Positions 57,664-64,000 of a DNA stretch of 64,000 nt are shown piece by piece. The position numbers and the translations under genes were made by a program. How positions within the stretch are numbered: the first letter of the stretch is position 1; each line of letters starts with the position of its first letter. The stretch is from JAGMES01 sp023128035. GTDB taxonomy: Bacteria; Bacillota; Halanaerobiia; DY22613. The stretch is from assembly GCA_030627905.1 (NCBI GenBank), contig DAOVRZ010000005.1:1-64000 (forward strand), given 5' to 3'. Under the pieces are notes generated by a model. It ran no database searches, was not told where the DNA came from, and saw nothing but the letters and a program-made list of their open reading frames with translations.

Positions 57664-58179
57664 CTATTCACGATCAAGATATAATGGTCGATAAGGTCGT
57701 CTAGCTCTAGGTGGCTGTAATATTTCTGCCATTACAACTCCATGAATTAAATTTTCAGGAGTCATTTCTAAATCCATTCCTGCTTTTTTTGCTTTTTGAT
57801 CATATACATCAACTTCTTTGATCCGTTCCACTACAGATGTTTTTAATCTCTTTAGTCGTCCTTTTTTAAGCGTATTTTCCTCTGTTACTTCAACTGCGAC
57901 CTTAGCAATAACTTCAGGTTCGTTCAAAATCTCTTCATTTTTTTGCTCTGTAAAATCACTTAGGTCAATATCCAACTCATCCAATAAATTTTTGATAACA
58001 TTAGGTTTAGCTGGAATGGGTTTCGCAAGCGTGCGTGCGTCTGTATCTAGCTTTTGTGGAAGCGGATTCATTCCAGGTAAAACATCTTTTCGTGTATTTT
58101 TTTTACCTTTCTTAGAAGAATTAAAAATACTACTGACAATAGAAATTATAAGAAAGATAACAATTGGAGATATTTTCAT
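57664..58179 (-). CDS. membrane-anchored protein downstream of floA, unknown
   Basis: A 171-residue protein: one N-terminal membrane helix (ISPIVIFLIISIVSSIF), a basic/Pro-rich linker, an acidic helical centre, and a conserved-looking end ENLIHGVVMAEILQPPRARR. It occupies the place of yqfB after floA but does not resemble it clearly. AAGGGTGAT precedes the ATG at 58179. Probably part of the SigW-controlled operon. Confidence 0.7.
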   Translation of the reverse strand: MKISPIVIFLIISIVSSIFNSSKKGKKNTRKDVLPGMNPLPQKLDTDARTLAKPIPAKPNVIKNLLDELDIDLSDFTEQKNEEILNEPEVIAKVAVEVTEENTLKKGRLKRLKTSVVERIKEVDVYDQKAKKAGMDLEMTPENLIHGVVMAEILQPPRARRPYRPLYLDRE

Positions 58180-58190
58180 CTCAATCACCC

Positions 58191-59189
58191 TTAACTCTTA
58201 TTACGATCAGAAGATTTTCCACTATCACTTACATCAGAGATGCTCTGTCTCATTTGAGTATCAGCTTGAACATTCTGTAAGTTCATATAATCCATTACAC
58301 CAAGTTTACCATTACGTAATGCATCAGCCATAGCTTTTGGTACTTCAGCTTCTGCTTCTACAACTTTTGCTCTCATTTCCTCTACTTTTGCCTTCATCTC
58401 TTGTTCATGAGCAACAGCCATAGCACGACGCTCTTCTGCTTTAGCTTGAGCAATCTCTTTATCGGCTTCTGCCTGGTCAATTTGTAATTGAGCACCTATG
58501 TTTTTACCGACATCGATATCAGCAATATCAATAGAAAGAATTTCAAAAGCAGTTCCAGCGTCAAGTCCTTTTGACAATACAGTCTCAGAAATCCTATCTG
58601 GATTCTCTAAAACTTTTTTGTGATTCTCAGCAGAACCAACTGTTGTTACAATACCTTCTCCTACTCTTGCCAAAATGGTATCTTCACCAGCACCCCCAAC
58701 CAGACGGTCAATGTTTGCTCGAACTGTAACTCTTGCAGTTACCAAAACTTCGATACCATTCATAGCAACCGCTTTCACAACAGGTGTCTGAACAACTTTA
58801 GGGTTTACACTCATCTGCACAGCTTCTAACACGTTACGACCAGCTAGGTCTATAGCAGCAGCTCTTTCGAAATCCAAAGGAATCTCTGCTCTTTGTGCAG
58901 CAATCAGCGCGTCTACAACTCTATTCACATTACCACCAGCTAAGAAGTGTGCTTCCAATTGATCACTAGAAATCGAAATCCCCGCTTTATGAGATTTAAT
59001 CATTGGAGAAACAATCCTGACAGGAATAACCCGCCGTAAACGCATTCCAATCAGATTAAAGATTCCCACTTTTACGCCAGAAGCCAGAGCTGAGATCCAA
59101 AGGCCAACAGGAATTACGTAAAAGAACAAGATAATAACAAAGACTGCCACAACTGGGATTAGAAAAAATAAAAAAGATGATTCAAACAT
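58191..59189 (-). CDS. floA: flotillin-like protein FloA
   Basis: A 332-residue membrane-microdomain scaffold (YqfA). N-terminal hydrophobic hairpin ([20 protein letters not shown]), the SPFH-like domain with [60 protein letters not shown], and an Ala/Glu-rich coiled coil ([20 protein letters not shown]). It follows nfeD as in the B. subtilis yqeZ-yqfA operon. Confidence 0.97.
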   Translation of the reverse strand: MFESSFLFFLIPVVAVFVIILFFYVIPVGLWISALASGVKVGIFNLIGMRLRRVIPVRIVSPMIKSHKAGISISSDQLEAHFLAGGNVNRVVDALIAAQRAEIPLDFERAAAIDLAGRNVLEAVQMSVNPKVVQTPVVKAVAMNGIEVLVTARVTVRANIDRLVGGAGEDTILARVGEGIVTTVGSAENHKKVLENPDRISETVLSKGLDAGTAFEILSIDIADIDVGKNIGAQLQIDQAEADKEIAQAKAEERRAMAVAHEQEMKAKVEEMRAKVVEAEAEVPKAMADALRNGKLGVMDYMNLQNVQADTQMRQSISDVSDSGKSSDRNKS

Positions 59190-59227
59190 TCAAAACAACT
59201 CCTCTCACATTTTTAATTTGGTCATTA

Positions 59228-60517
59228 TTATAATTCTTTCACAATAACCTTTATTCCTTCAATCTTAATAACTTTTATCCTTTTTCCTTGAGTAATATAC
59301 CCTCCATTAGAAACTACATCTACTCTCTCACTCTTGATTAAAGCAATACCAGCAGGCCGAAGTGTTGTGAGAGCTTCACCTTCTTGATCTAATAATTCTT
59401 CTTCAGCTTTAGTCGCTAGATAACCATTCTCCTTGCTTTGCGTGGTATTTAAGGCAATTCGATTCCACATCTTACTATTTCCAAATCTACGCAACAATAT
59501 TATGAATATCACTAAAGCGAAGACGAAAGAGAAAGAAACACCATAGATTCCAGCTATAGGATCTTCAAAGGTTAGAAAGAGGCTTGAAATTACCAATATC
59601 ATTCCACCGACTCCTGTTATTCCAAATCCAGGTACTACAAAGAACTCTAATCCTAATAAAAACATTCCAGCCAGAAAAAGAAGTATTAAACCCCAGCTAG
59701 TGTTGCCAACTACTAAATTACCACTAAAGAAAGCAGTTAATGCTAAAATTCCTATAGTTCCTCCTACTCCCCAACCCGGGATAATTGCTTCTACGATTAA
59801 TCCAATCAATCCAATTGAAAGAAGCAAAGAACTAATATATGGGTTTGTTATCAAACGAGCAAACGTATCCTTTAAAGAAGGCACAATCTCTTTTATTACT
59901 CCATTCTCAGCGCCAATCAAAGGTAATATCTCACCCATTGTATTAACTTTCATATCAGCCATTTTAAGTTCTACAGCCTCTTCAGCCGTTAAAGTAAGTA
60001 ACTTATCCTTTTTGATCACACCTTCGATCTCAATATCCTTATCCACCATCGCAGCAGCTATATCAGGATTACGGCCCTGTCTCTCCGCTGTGGCTTTAAA
60101 CTCTTTACGTAATGCAGAGATATACTTTTCTTCATTAGGTCTGGTTTCAGCAGCACCCATACTGCTCTCTGGTGTCATATAAATCCTATCACACGCTAGA
60201 GTTATCAGAGAACCAGCAGACCAAGCCCGGTCTTTGACAAATGCAGCAGTCAATATAGGTGTATCAAGAATTATATCACGGATTTTAATCGCCGAATCCA
60301 CATATCCTCCAAAGGTATTGATCTGAAAGATAATCGCTGCAACTCCTTCCACTTCTGCACGGTCTATATTTTTTTCAATATATTTATATAGACCAGCATT
60401 GATCTCTCCTTCAACTTCCACTACAAAAATTATATCAGAAGGAGCAGCAGAAATTATCGGAGTAATAGAAAAAAGCAATGTCAGCAACAAAACAAGAGAT
60501 AAACTAAACTTTTTCAT
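59228..60517 (-). CDS. NfeD-like membrane serine protease (YqeZ type)
   Basis: A 429-residue long NfeD protein: signal peptide (SLSLVLLLTLLFSITPIISA), ClpP-class serine protease domain (NTFGGYVDSAIKIRDIILDT; nucleophile in KDRAWSAGSLITLACD), four to five membrane helices (about 230-345), and a C-terminal OB-fold NfeD domain (LLDQEGEALTTLRPAGIALI). It works with flotillin in envelope stress. The ATG at 60517 follows AAAGGGGG; it starts 14 bases after rsiW. Confidence 0.95.
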   Translation of the reverse strand: MKKFSLSLVLLLTLLFSITPIISAAPSDIIFVVEVEGEINAGLYKYIEKNIDRAEVEGVAAIIFQINTFGGYVDSAIKIRDIILDTPILTAAFVKDRAWSAGSLITLACDRIYMTPESSMGAAETRPNEEKYISALRKEFKATAERQGRNPDIAAAMVDKDIEIEGVIKKDKLLTLTAEEAVELKMADMKVNTMGEILPLIGAENGVIKEIVPSLKDTFARLITNPYISSLLLSIGLIGLIVEAIIPGWGVGGTIGILALTAFFSGNLVVGNTSWGLILLFLAGMFLLGLEFFVVPGFGITGVGGMILVISSLFLTFEDPIAGIYGVSFSFVFALVIFIILLRRFGNSKMWNRIALNTTQSKENGYLATKAEEELLDQEGEALTTLRPAGIALIKSERVDVVSNGGYITQGKRIKVIKIEGIKVIVKEL

Positions 60518-60531
60518 TGTAATTCCCCCTT

Positions 60532-61104
60532 TCATTGATCGTTTGGATTAAAAATAGCATTTTTTATGTTAACAAAAATTTCTTGAATTTTATACATAAC
60601 TTTATCCCAAATCCCTATTTTCAAATCAGCTCTGGTATTATCAAGATATATTTGACTATTAATGGCATTGAAAGTTCCTTCCAAACCCTTAATAATGATC
60701 TCACCATCTATTACTGTTAACTCTTGCTGGCCTTGTTCATTTGTCTGGGTTTCTACTTGACCTGAACTGATGATCATCTCTGTTGGTTTTGAACCTAGTG
60801 ATGACATTAAAAATATACAAAGTATAATTGTTGCTGCAACCCCAACCCATTTATGATAAGATTTAAACTTCCACTTCTTATAAAAAGGATTTTTCTCTTC
60901 CTGAATTCTAGCCATCACTTTATCTGTAAAATCACGAGGTGGTTCCAATGTGTCTAAAAAGCTACTCAGCTCTTTTAATCCAGAAAATTCTTTCTGGCAT
61001 TTTAAACAGCGCCCAAGATGAAACTCAAATACTCTCTCTTCTTCTAATGTAATCTCCTGGTCTATATATCGATTCATTAATTTATACACATCCTGACAAT
61101 CCAT
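60532..61104 (-). CDS. anti-sigma factor (RsiW-like, zinc-finger type)
   Basis: A 190-residue single-pass membrane anti-sigma factor. The N-terminal ZAS zinc site is visible (FEFHLGRCLKCQKEF, H-x3-C-x2-C), followed by one membrane helix (about 86-104, WVGVAATIILCIFLMSSLG) and an external domain. It would hold the ECF sigma factor encoded upstream until regulated proteolysis. GGAGGGG precedes the ATG. A truncated family B element separates it from the sigma gene. Confidence 0.9.
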   Translation of the reverse strand: MDCQDVYKLMNRYIDQEITLEEERVFEFHLGRCLKCQKEFSGLKELSSFLDTLEPPRDFTDKVMARIQEEKNPFYKKWKFKSYHKWVGVAATIILCIFLMSSLGSKPTEMIISSGQVETQTNEQGQQELTVIDGEIIIKGLEGTFNAINSQIYLDNTRADLKIGIWDKVMYKIQEIFVNIKNAIFNPNDQ

Positions 61105-61133
61105 TTTTCTCCCCTCCTTTCTCAGTATCTTTA

Positions 61134-61207
61134 AAGTTGAAATTATTATAAAACTTCTACCTCCATCTATAGAGGAGAGGGTCCTCGTCTTCTGAAATGT
61201 TGTTAAA
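61134..61207 (-). mobile_element. palindromic element, family B, truncated copy B6
   Basis: About 74 bp, the left half of the family: TTTAACAACATTTCAGAAGA, then the CTCTCCTCTATAGATGGAGG hairpin region and AATAATTTCAACTT. The closing helix and terminal hairpin are missing. It contains the last 14 codons and the stop of the upstream sigma gene. Confidence 0.75.
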
Positions 61208-61777
61208 TAAAATTTTCTTCAATTCTTTGCGAGCTCGATAAATTCTGCTTTTAATTGTTCCTAAAGGCAAATCTAATATCTCTCCAATCTCCTCATATGA
61301 GTACCCTTTGAAATGACGAAGTTTCAGTACAAGGCCATATGGTTCTTGTAAATTCTCTATTGCTTTAAGTACCTCAACTTGCTCTTTATTTTTCTGAAAA
61401 ACTTGTTCAGGAGCAAACTCTTCATCAGGAATCTCTAAGTACATTTCCTTTTTTTGAGAAGGAAAAAGGGGTGCATCCAAAGAAACTGCTTGTAATCTTC
61501 TTTTGCGAAGATAATCAATACATAAGTTATTTGTTATTGTATAAATCCAAGTTGAAAATTTACGTTTTTGATCAAATTTTTTTAATGACCTATAAACTCT
61601 AAAAAAAACTTCCTGAGTTAAATCCTCTACATCCACTTTATTCGGAATTTTGTTATAAATCATCTGATATATGCGTTTTTTATATAAATTCACAAGTTGA
61701 GCAAATGCTTCCTCATCATTTAATAATGTACGCTTTACAAGATATATATCCTGATCTTCATGGCTTTCAATTAACAT
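61157..61777 (-). CDS. ECF RNA polymerase sigma factor (SigW-like)
   Basis: A 206-residue ECF sigma factor: region 2 (EDLTQEVFFRVYRSLKKFDQ, FSTWIYTITNNLCIDYLRKR) and region 4 (LRHFKGYSYEEIGEILDLPL, GTIKSRIYRARKELKK). Linkage to rsiW, nfeD and floA matches the SigW envelope-stress regulon, and it probably transcribes its own operon. The ATG at 61777 is seven bases from GGAGG. The C-terminal residues NISEDEDPLLYRWR are encoded by element B6 and are not native. Confidence 0.93.
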   Translation of the reverse strand: MLIESHEDQDIYLVKRTLLNDEEAFAQLVNLYKKRIYQMIYNKIPNKVDVEDLTQEVFFRVYRSLKKFDQKRKFSTWIYTITNNLCIDYLRKRRLQAVSLDAPLFPSQKKEMYLEIPDEEFAPEQVFQKNKEQVEVLKAIENLQEPYGLVLKLRHFKGYSYEEIGEILDLPLGTIKSRIYRARKELKKILFNNISEDEDPLLYRWR

Positions 61778-61930
61778 TTTCACCCCTCCTTTATCTCTTA
61801 AATACGAAACAATTTCAATAATGTTCCCATCTTTGCAAAAAAAAAATCATTTTTTTTAGCAGGATGAATCAATCTACTTATCGAACTTATTGATTAAGAC
61901 ATCATTCTATAAGCTTAAGGAGGTACTTTG

Positions 61931-62431
61931 ATGAAAAAAACTTTATTAACCACTAGTTTGATAACTACTCTGCTAATAATATTATTGGCTGCATCATCTC
62001 TTGCCAACTCCGAAACCATTCTCTCATTAAGTTCAGGTGTTTCAACTGGTGTGATGGGATTCACTTTAGAAAGAATTAATAATTCTCTATCTTTCCATAC
62101 CGGCTTTGGTGTTACGCCACAAACCTTACGTTTAGCCTTTGGTAGTCGATTTTATCTACCAGAAAAAAGTTCTTCCACTAATCGAAGCAACATATTCATA
62201 GGGCCAAGCGTAGGTTTTGTCTGGGAACGCAATTATGATTACAGGGAATTCGATGTAGTTTTCAATGGTTACGATTTTCGATATTGGGCTGGAATCACAG
62301 GAGGATATGACCATAGGTGGGGAGCTTTAGATGAATACCGTCTAACTTTTGAAGGTGGATTTGGGTTTACTCAAGATTTTTATTCTCCGTATATCCCGAT
62401 TTTGAATATTTCTCTCGGATATAGTTTTTAA
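61931..62431 (+). CDS. secreted beta-barrel-like (outer membrane) protein
   Basis: A 166-residue protein: signal peptide with LITTLLIILLAASSLANS, then alternating beta-strand sequence rich in Gly and aromatics (FHTGFGVTPQTLRLAFGSRF, YWAGITGGYDHRW, LTFEGGFGFTQDF) ending ISLGYSF. A terminal Phe after an amphipathic strand is the sorting signature of outer-membrane barrels, so this fits a diderm Firmicute. AAGGAGGT precedes the ATG at 61931. Specific function unknown. Confidence 0.78.
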   Translation: MKKTLLTTSLITTLLIILLAASSLANSETILSLSSGVSTGVMGFTLERINNSLSFHTGFGVTPQTLRLAFGSRFYLPEKSSSTNRSNIFIGPSVGFVWERNYDYREFDVVFNGYDFRYWAGITGGYDHRWGALDEYRLTFEGGFGFTQDFYSPYIPILNISLGYSF

Positions 62432-62436
62432 CAAAT

Positions 62437-62473
62437 TAAAAAAACCGATATCATTGCGATATCGGTTTTTTTT
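62437..62473. terminator. bidirectional terminator
   Basis: AAAAAACCGATATC pairs with GATATCGGTTTTTT around a five-base loop between convergent genes. Confidence 0.85.
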
Positions 62474-62479
62474 ATTGTA

Positions 62480-62926
62480 TTAATTTAATCTTGCTCTGAC
62501 TAACTCATTAACGAGTTTACCATCAGCGCGTCCTTTAATCTTGGGCATAAGCCCAGTCATTACTTTGCCAATATCCTTCATTGTAGAAGCACCCACCTGA
62601 GTTAACACCTCATCAACAAGTACTTCAAGTTCTTCACGAGTCAATTGACGTGGTAGATATTTGGTGAGAATTTCAATCTCTTCCTTGAGTTTCTGAACGA
62701 TATCTTCTCGCCCTGCTTTCTCATATTCAGGAATTGCATCACGGCGCTGTTTTAATTCTTTTACTAAAACTTCAATAACTTCTTCATCTGTTAGGTCTTT
62801 ACGTTTATCAATCTCAATATTCTTGATTGACGCACGTGCCATCCTTATAACAGATAAACGATCTTTATCTTTCTGTTTCATTGCAACTTTCATATCTTCC
62901 AGTAACTCATTTTTTAGGGTAGACAT
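62480..62926 (-). CDS. yqeY: GatB/YqeY domain protein
   Basis: A 148-residue protein with the tRNA-binding tail domain of GatB: MKQKDKDRLSVIRMARASIK, EVLVKELKQRRDAIPEYEKA, EEIEILTKYLPRQLTREELE, GKVMTGLMPKIKGRADGKLV. Its role is unsettled. It follows rpsU as in Bacillus. AAAGGAGGGG precedes the ATG. Confidence 0.95.
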   Translation of the reverse strand: MSTLKNELLEDMKVAMKQKDKDRLSVIRMARASIKNIEIDKRKDLTDEEVIEVLVKELKQRRDAIPEYEKAGREDIVQKLKEEIEILTKYLPRQLTREELEVLVDEVLTQVGASTMKDIGKVMTGLMPKIKGRADGKLVNELVRARLN

Positions 62927-62945
62927 GAAACCCCTCCTTTAATGC

Positions 62946-63116
62946 CTATCTTCCTTTTTTAGCATCTGCAGCTCTTCTTTTGCGAGCATCGCTAGGCTTT
63001 TCATAAAATCTTCTTTTTTTAGCTTCGTTAATAACGCCGGATTTACGACATTTATCTTTAAACCGACGAAGGGCGTTATCTAGAGATTCATTATCGCGAA
63101 TTTTAATTTCAGCCAT
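62946..63116 (-). CDS. rpsU: 30S ribosomal protein S21
   Basis: A 56-residue ribosomal protein: MAEIKIRDNESLDNALRRFK and CRKSGVINEAKKRRFYEKP are diagnostic, followed by a basic tail. The ATG at 63116 follows GGGGGAGGTG; the reading could extend 49 codons upstream into hit but without support. Confidence 0.97.
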   Translation of the reverse strand: MAEIKIRDNESLDNALRRFKDKCRKSGVINEAKKRRFYEKPSDARKRRAADAKKGR

Positions 63117-63231
63117 ATCGGTTTCACCTCCCCCACAACAGGAAACTATCTTCCCGACATAATCTATTTCATTATACATCAGCAAGTTAAAAGCTGTCAA
63201 GTTAAACCCTATATTAATTAGGACAACAAAA

Positions 63232-63573
63232 CTAACCTGGTGGCCATTGGAGATTTCGTCCACCTAATAAGTGAAAATGAAGGTGGTCAACGATCTGTCC
63301 GCCTTCTCTACCACAATTATTGACAATTCGATAACCTTTATCCAAGTTTTCCGCTTGGGCTAATTTTTTAATAACTTGAAAAATATGACCAACTAATAGA
63401 TTATCTTTATCTGTAAGATCATTCACAGAAGCAAAGTGCATCTTAGGAATTACCAGGATATGAACAGGTGAAACAGGATTAATATCACGGAAAGCTACAA
63501 CCTGCTCGTCTTCATAAAGAAATTCAGTACCAAGCTCCCCTGCGGCAATCTTACAAAAAATACAATCTGCCAC
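63232..63573 (-). CDS. HIT family nucleotide-binding protein
   Basis: A 113-residue histidine-triad hydrolase: DCIFCKIAAGELGTEFLYED (zinc Cys pair), VHILVIPKMHFAS, and the active-site triad VDHLHFHLLGG. It acts on AMP-linked substrates. The GTG at 63573 follows GAGGAGGTG. It lies between mtaB and rpsU, the conserved order. Confidence 0.96.
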   Translation of the reverse strand: MADCIFCKIAAGELGTEFLYEDEQVVAFRDINPVSPVHILVIPKMHFASVNDLTDKDNLLVGHIFQVIKKLAQAENLDKGYRIVNNCGREGGQIVDHLHFHLLGGRNLQWPPG

Positions 63574-63652
63574 TCTTAACACCTCCTCATACCCACGCAT
63601 ATAGTATGTATTTCTATATAGAAAGAAAAATTCCTGCTTTAAGTTAAATATA

Positions 63653-64000
63653 TCATTTCTTTTTGCCACACTTATCGATAATATTTCCAAATAGTCCTTC
63701 TTTAAATGTTTCAATTAGTTTTACTGATATAATCGCGCCCTTAACATCTTCCTGATCTTCAGCTATATAAACACGAATATAATTAGGAGTTACTCCAGTT
63801 AACATTCCTGTAGAGTGATCTCTTTCTTCTTCTATCATAACTGACAAGGTCAGATTGATAAATTGATGATTATAATCTCTGTTTAAACTTTCTCCTAATT
63901 TACGCAGTCTCTCGCTTCGTAAATCTTTGGCCTGAGGAGAAATCTGATTTTCCATCTTCGCTGCTGGTGTGCCTTCGCGAATAGAATATTTAAATACATG
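63653..64000 (-). CDS. mtaB: MtaB-type tRNA methylthiotransferase, C-terminal end (partial)
   Basis: Only the 3' 115 codons are in the window; the gene continues past 64000. It begins HVFKYSIREGTPAAKMENQI, PQAKDLRSERLRKLGES, which is the radical-SAM/TRAM junction of MtaB (ms2t6A37 formation in Lys/Thr-type tRNAs), followed by the TRAM domain (LTLSVMIEEERDHSTGMLTG, TPNYIRVYI). It heads the hit-rpsU-yqeY group. Confidence 0.9.
   Translation of the reverse strand, partial: HVFKYSIREGTPAAKMENQISPQAKDLRSERLRKLGESLNRDYNHQFINLTLSVMIEEERDHSTGMLTGVTPNYIRVYIAEDQEDVKGAIISVKLIETFKEGLFGNIIDKCGKKK

Overview
This 64-kb window is AT-rich chromosomal DNA from an anaerobic, low-GC Firmicutes lineage. Three lines of evidence point to a spore-forming, diderm Halanaerobiales-type bacterium. 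(1) Gene order follows the Firmicutes core clusters mtaB-hit-rpsU-yqeY, yqfC-yqfD-phoH-pgpH-ybeY-dgkA-cdd-era-recO, ccpN-ppsR, yqxD-dnaG-rpoD and ruvCAB-queA-tgt-yajC. (2) Sporulation-linked genes are present (yqfC, yqfD, a BofC-type protein, a SPOCS-domain protein). (3) A secreted protein at 61.9 kb looks like an outer-membrane beta-barrel and ends in Phe, as expected of a diderm. The lineage call is an inference. Almost everything is on the minus strand; psuK-psuG and three single genes are on plus.

Layout, left to right. 1-1.05 kb: broken RHS/YD-repeat surface protein. 1.3-4.8 kb: secF, secD, an HD hydrolase and an unknown gene. 4.8-6.6 kb: a decayed accessory patch with a GNAT stub, two palindromic mobile elements, a degraded pyruvate-kinase-C-terminal-like gene, and a tiny 46-codon gene with its own consensus promoter and terminator. 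6.6-15.5 kb: HTH protein, response regulator, lepB, yajC, tgt, queA, ruvB, ruvA, ruvC, bofC-like, yebC, FmdB-type zinc ribbon. 15.6-18.5 kb: SPOCS protein, small unknown proteins, second lepB. 18.9-21.4 kb: rnpB, zinc-finger protein, nif3, trmK. 21.5-27.1 kb: unknown gene, degV, psuK-psuG, and two genes sharing an aegerolysin-like domain, one fused to a PI-PLC domain. 27.5-29 kb: a CsoR/MATE chimeric pseudogene and two tandem CAU tRNAs. 29.1-33.4 kb: rpoD, dnaG, yaiI, and a dGTPase gene with a large internal deletion. 33.6-40.8 kb: a PEP/gluconeogenesis block (ppdK, glpX, ppsR, ccpN-like, second ppsR) and a membrane protein. 40.9-54.9 kb: DUF4342, recO, isoaspartyl methyltransferase-like, deoC, era, cdd, DUF3048, DUF502, CNNM/CBS protein, dgkA-PAP2, ybeY, pgpH, phoH, yqfD, yqfC, DUF421. 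55-57.4 kb: an ATPase/RloB pair whose rloB is interrupted by a 144-bp mobile element. 57.7-61.8 kb: sigW-rsiW-nfeD-floA envelope-stress operon. 61.9-64 kb: beta-barrel protein, yqeY, rpsU, hit, 3' end of mtaB.

The most unusual content is two families of short ORF-less palindromic elements. Family B (about 144 bp; five full copies, one truncated, possible fragments) has a terminal hairpin and a closing helix whose bases change in a compensated way between copies. One copy interrupts rloB so cleanly that the parent frame can be reconstructed; another supplies the last 14 codons of the SigW-like factor. Family A (about 116 bp, two nearly identical copies) lies at the 3' ends of ruvC and glpX and encodes the last residues of RuvC. 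Both have the serial-hairpin look of IS200/IS605 ends, but no tnpA or tnpB lies in the window. The second attractive system is the aegerolysin-like/PI-PLC gene pair.
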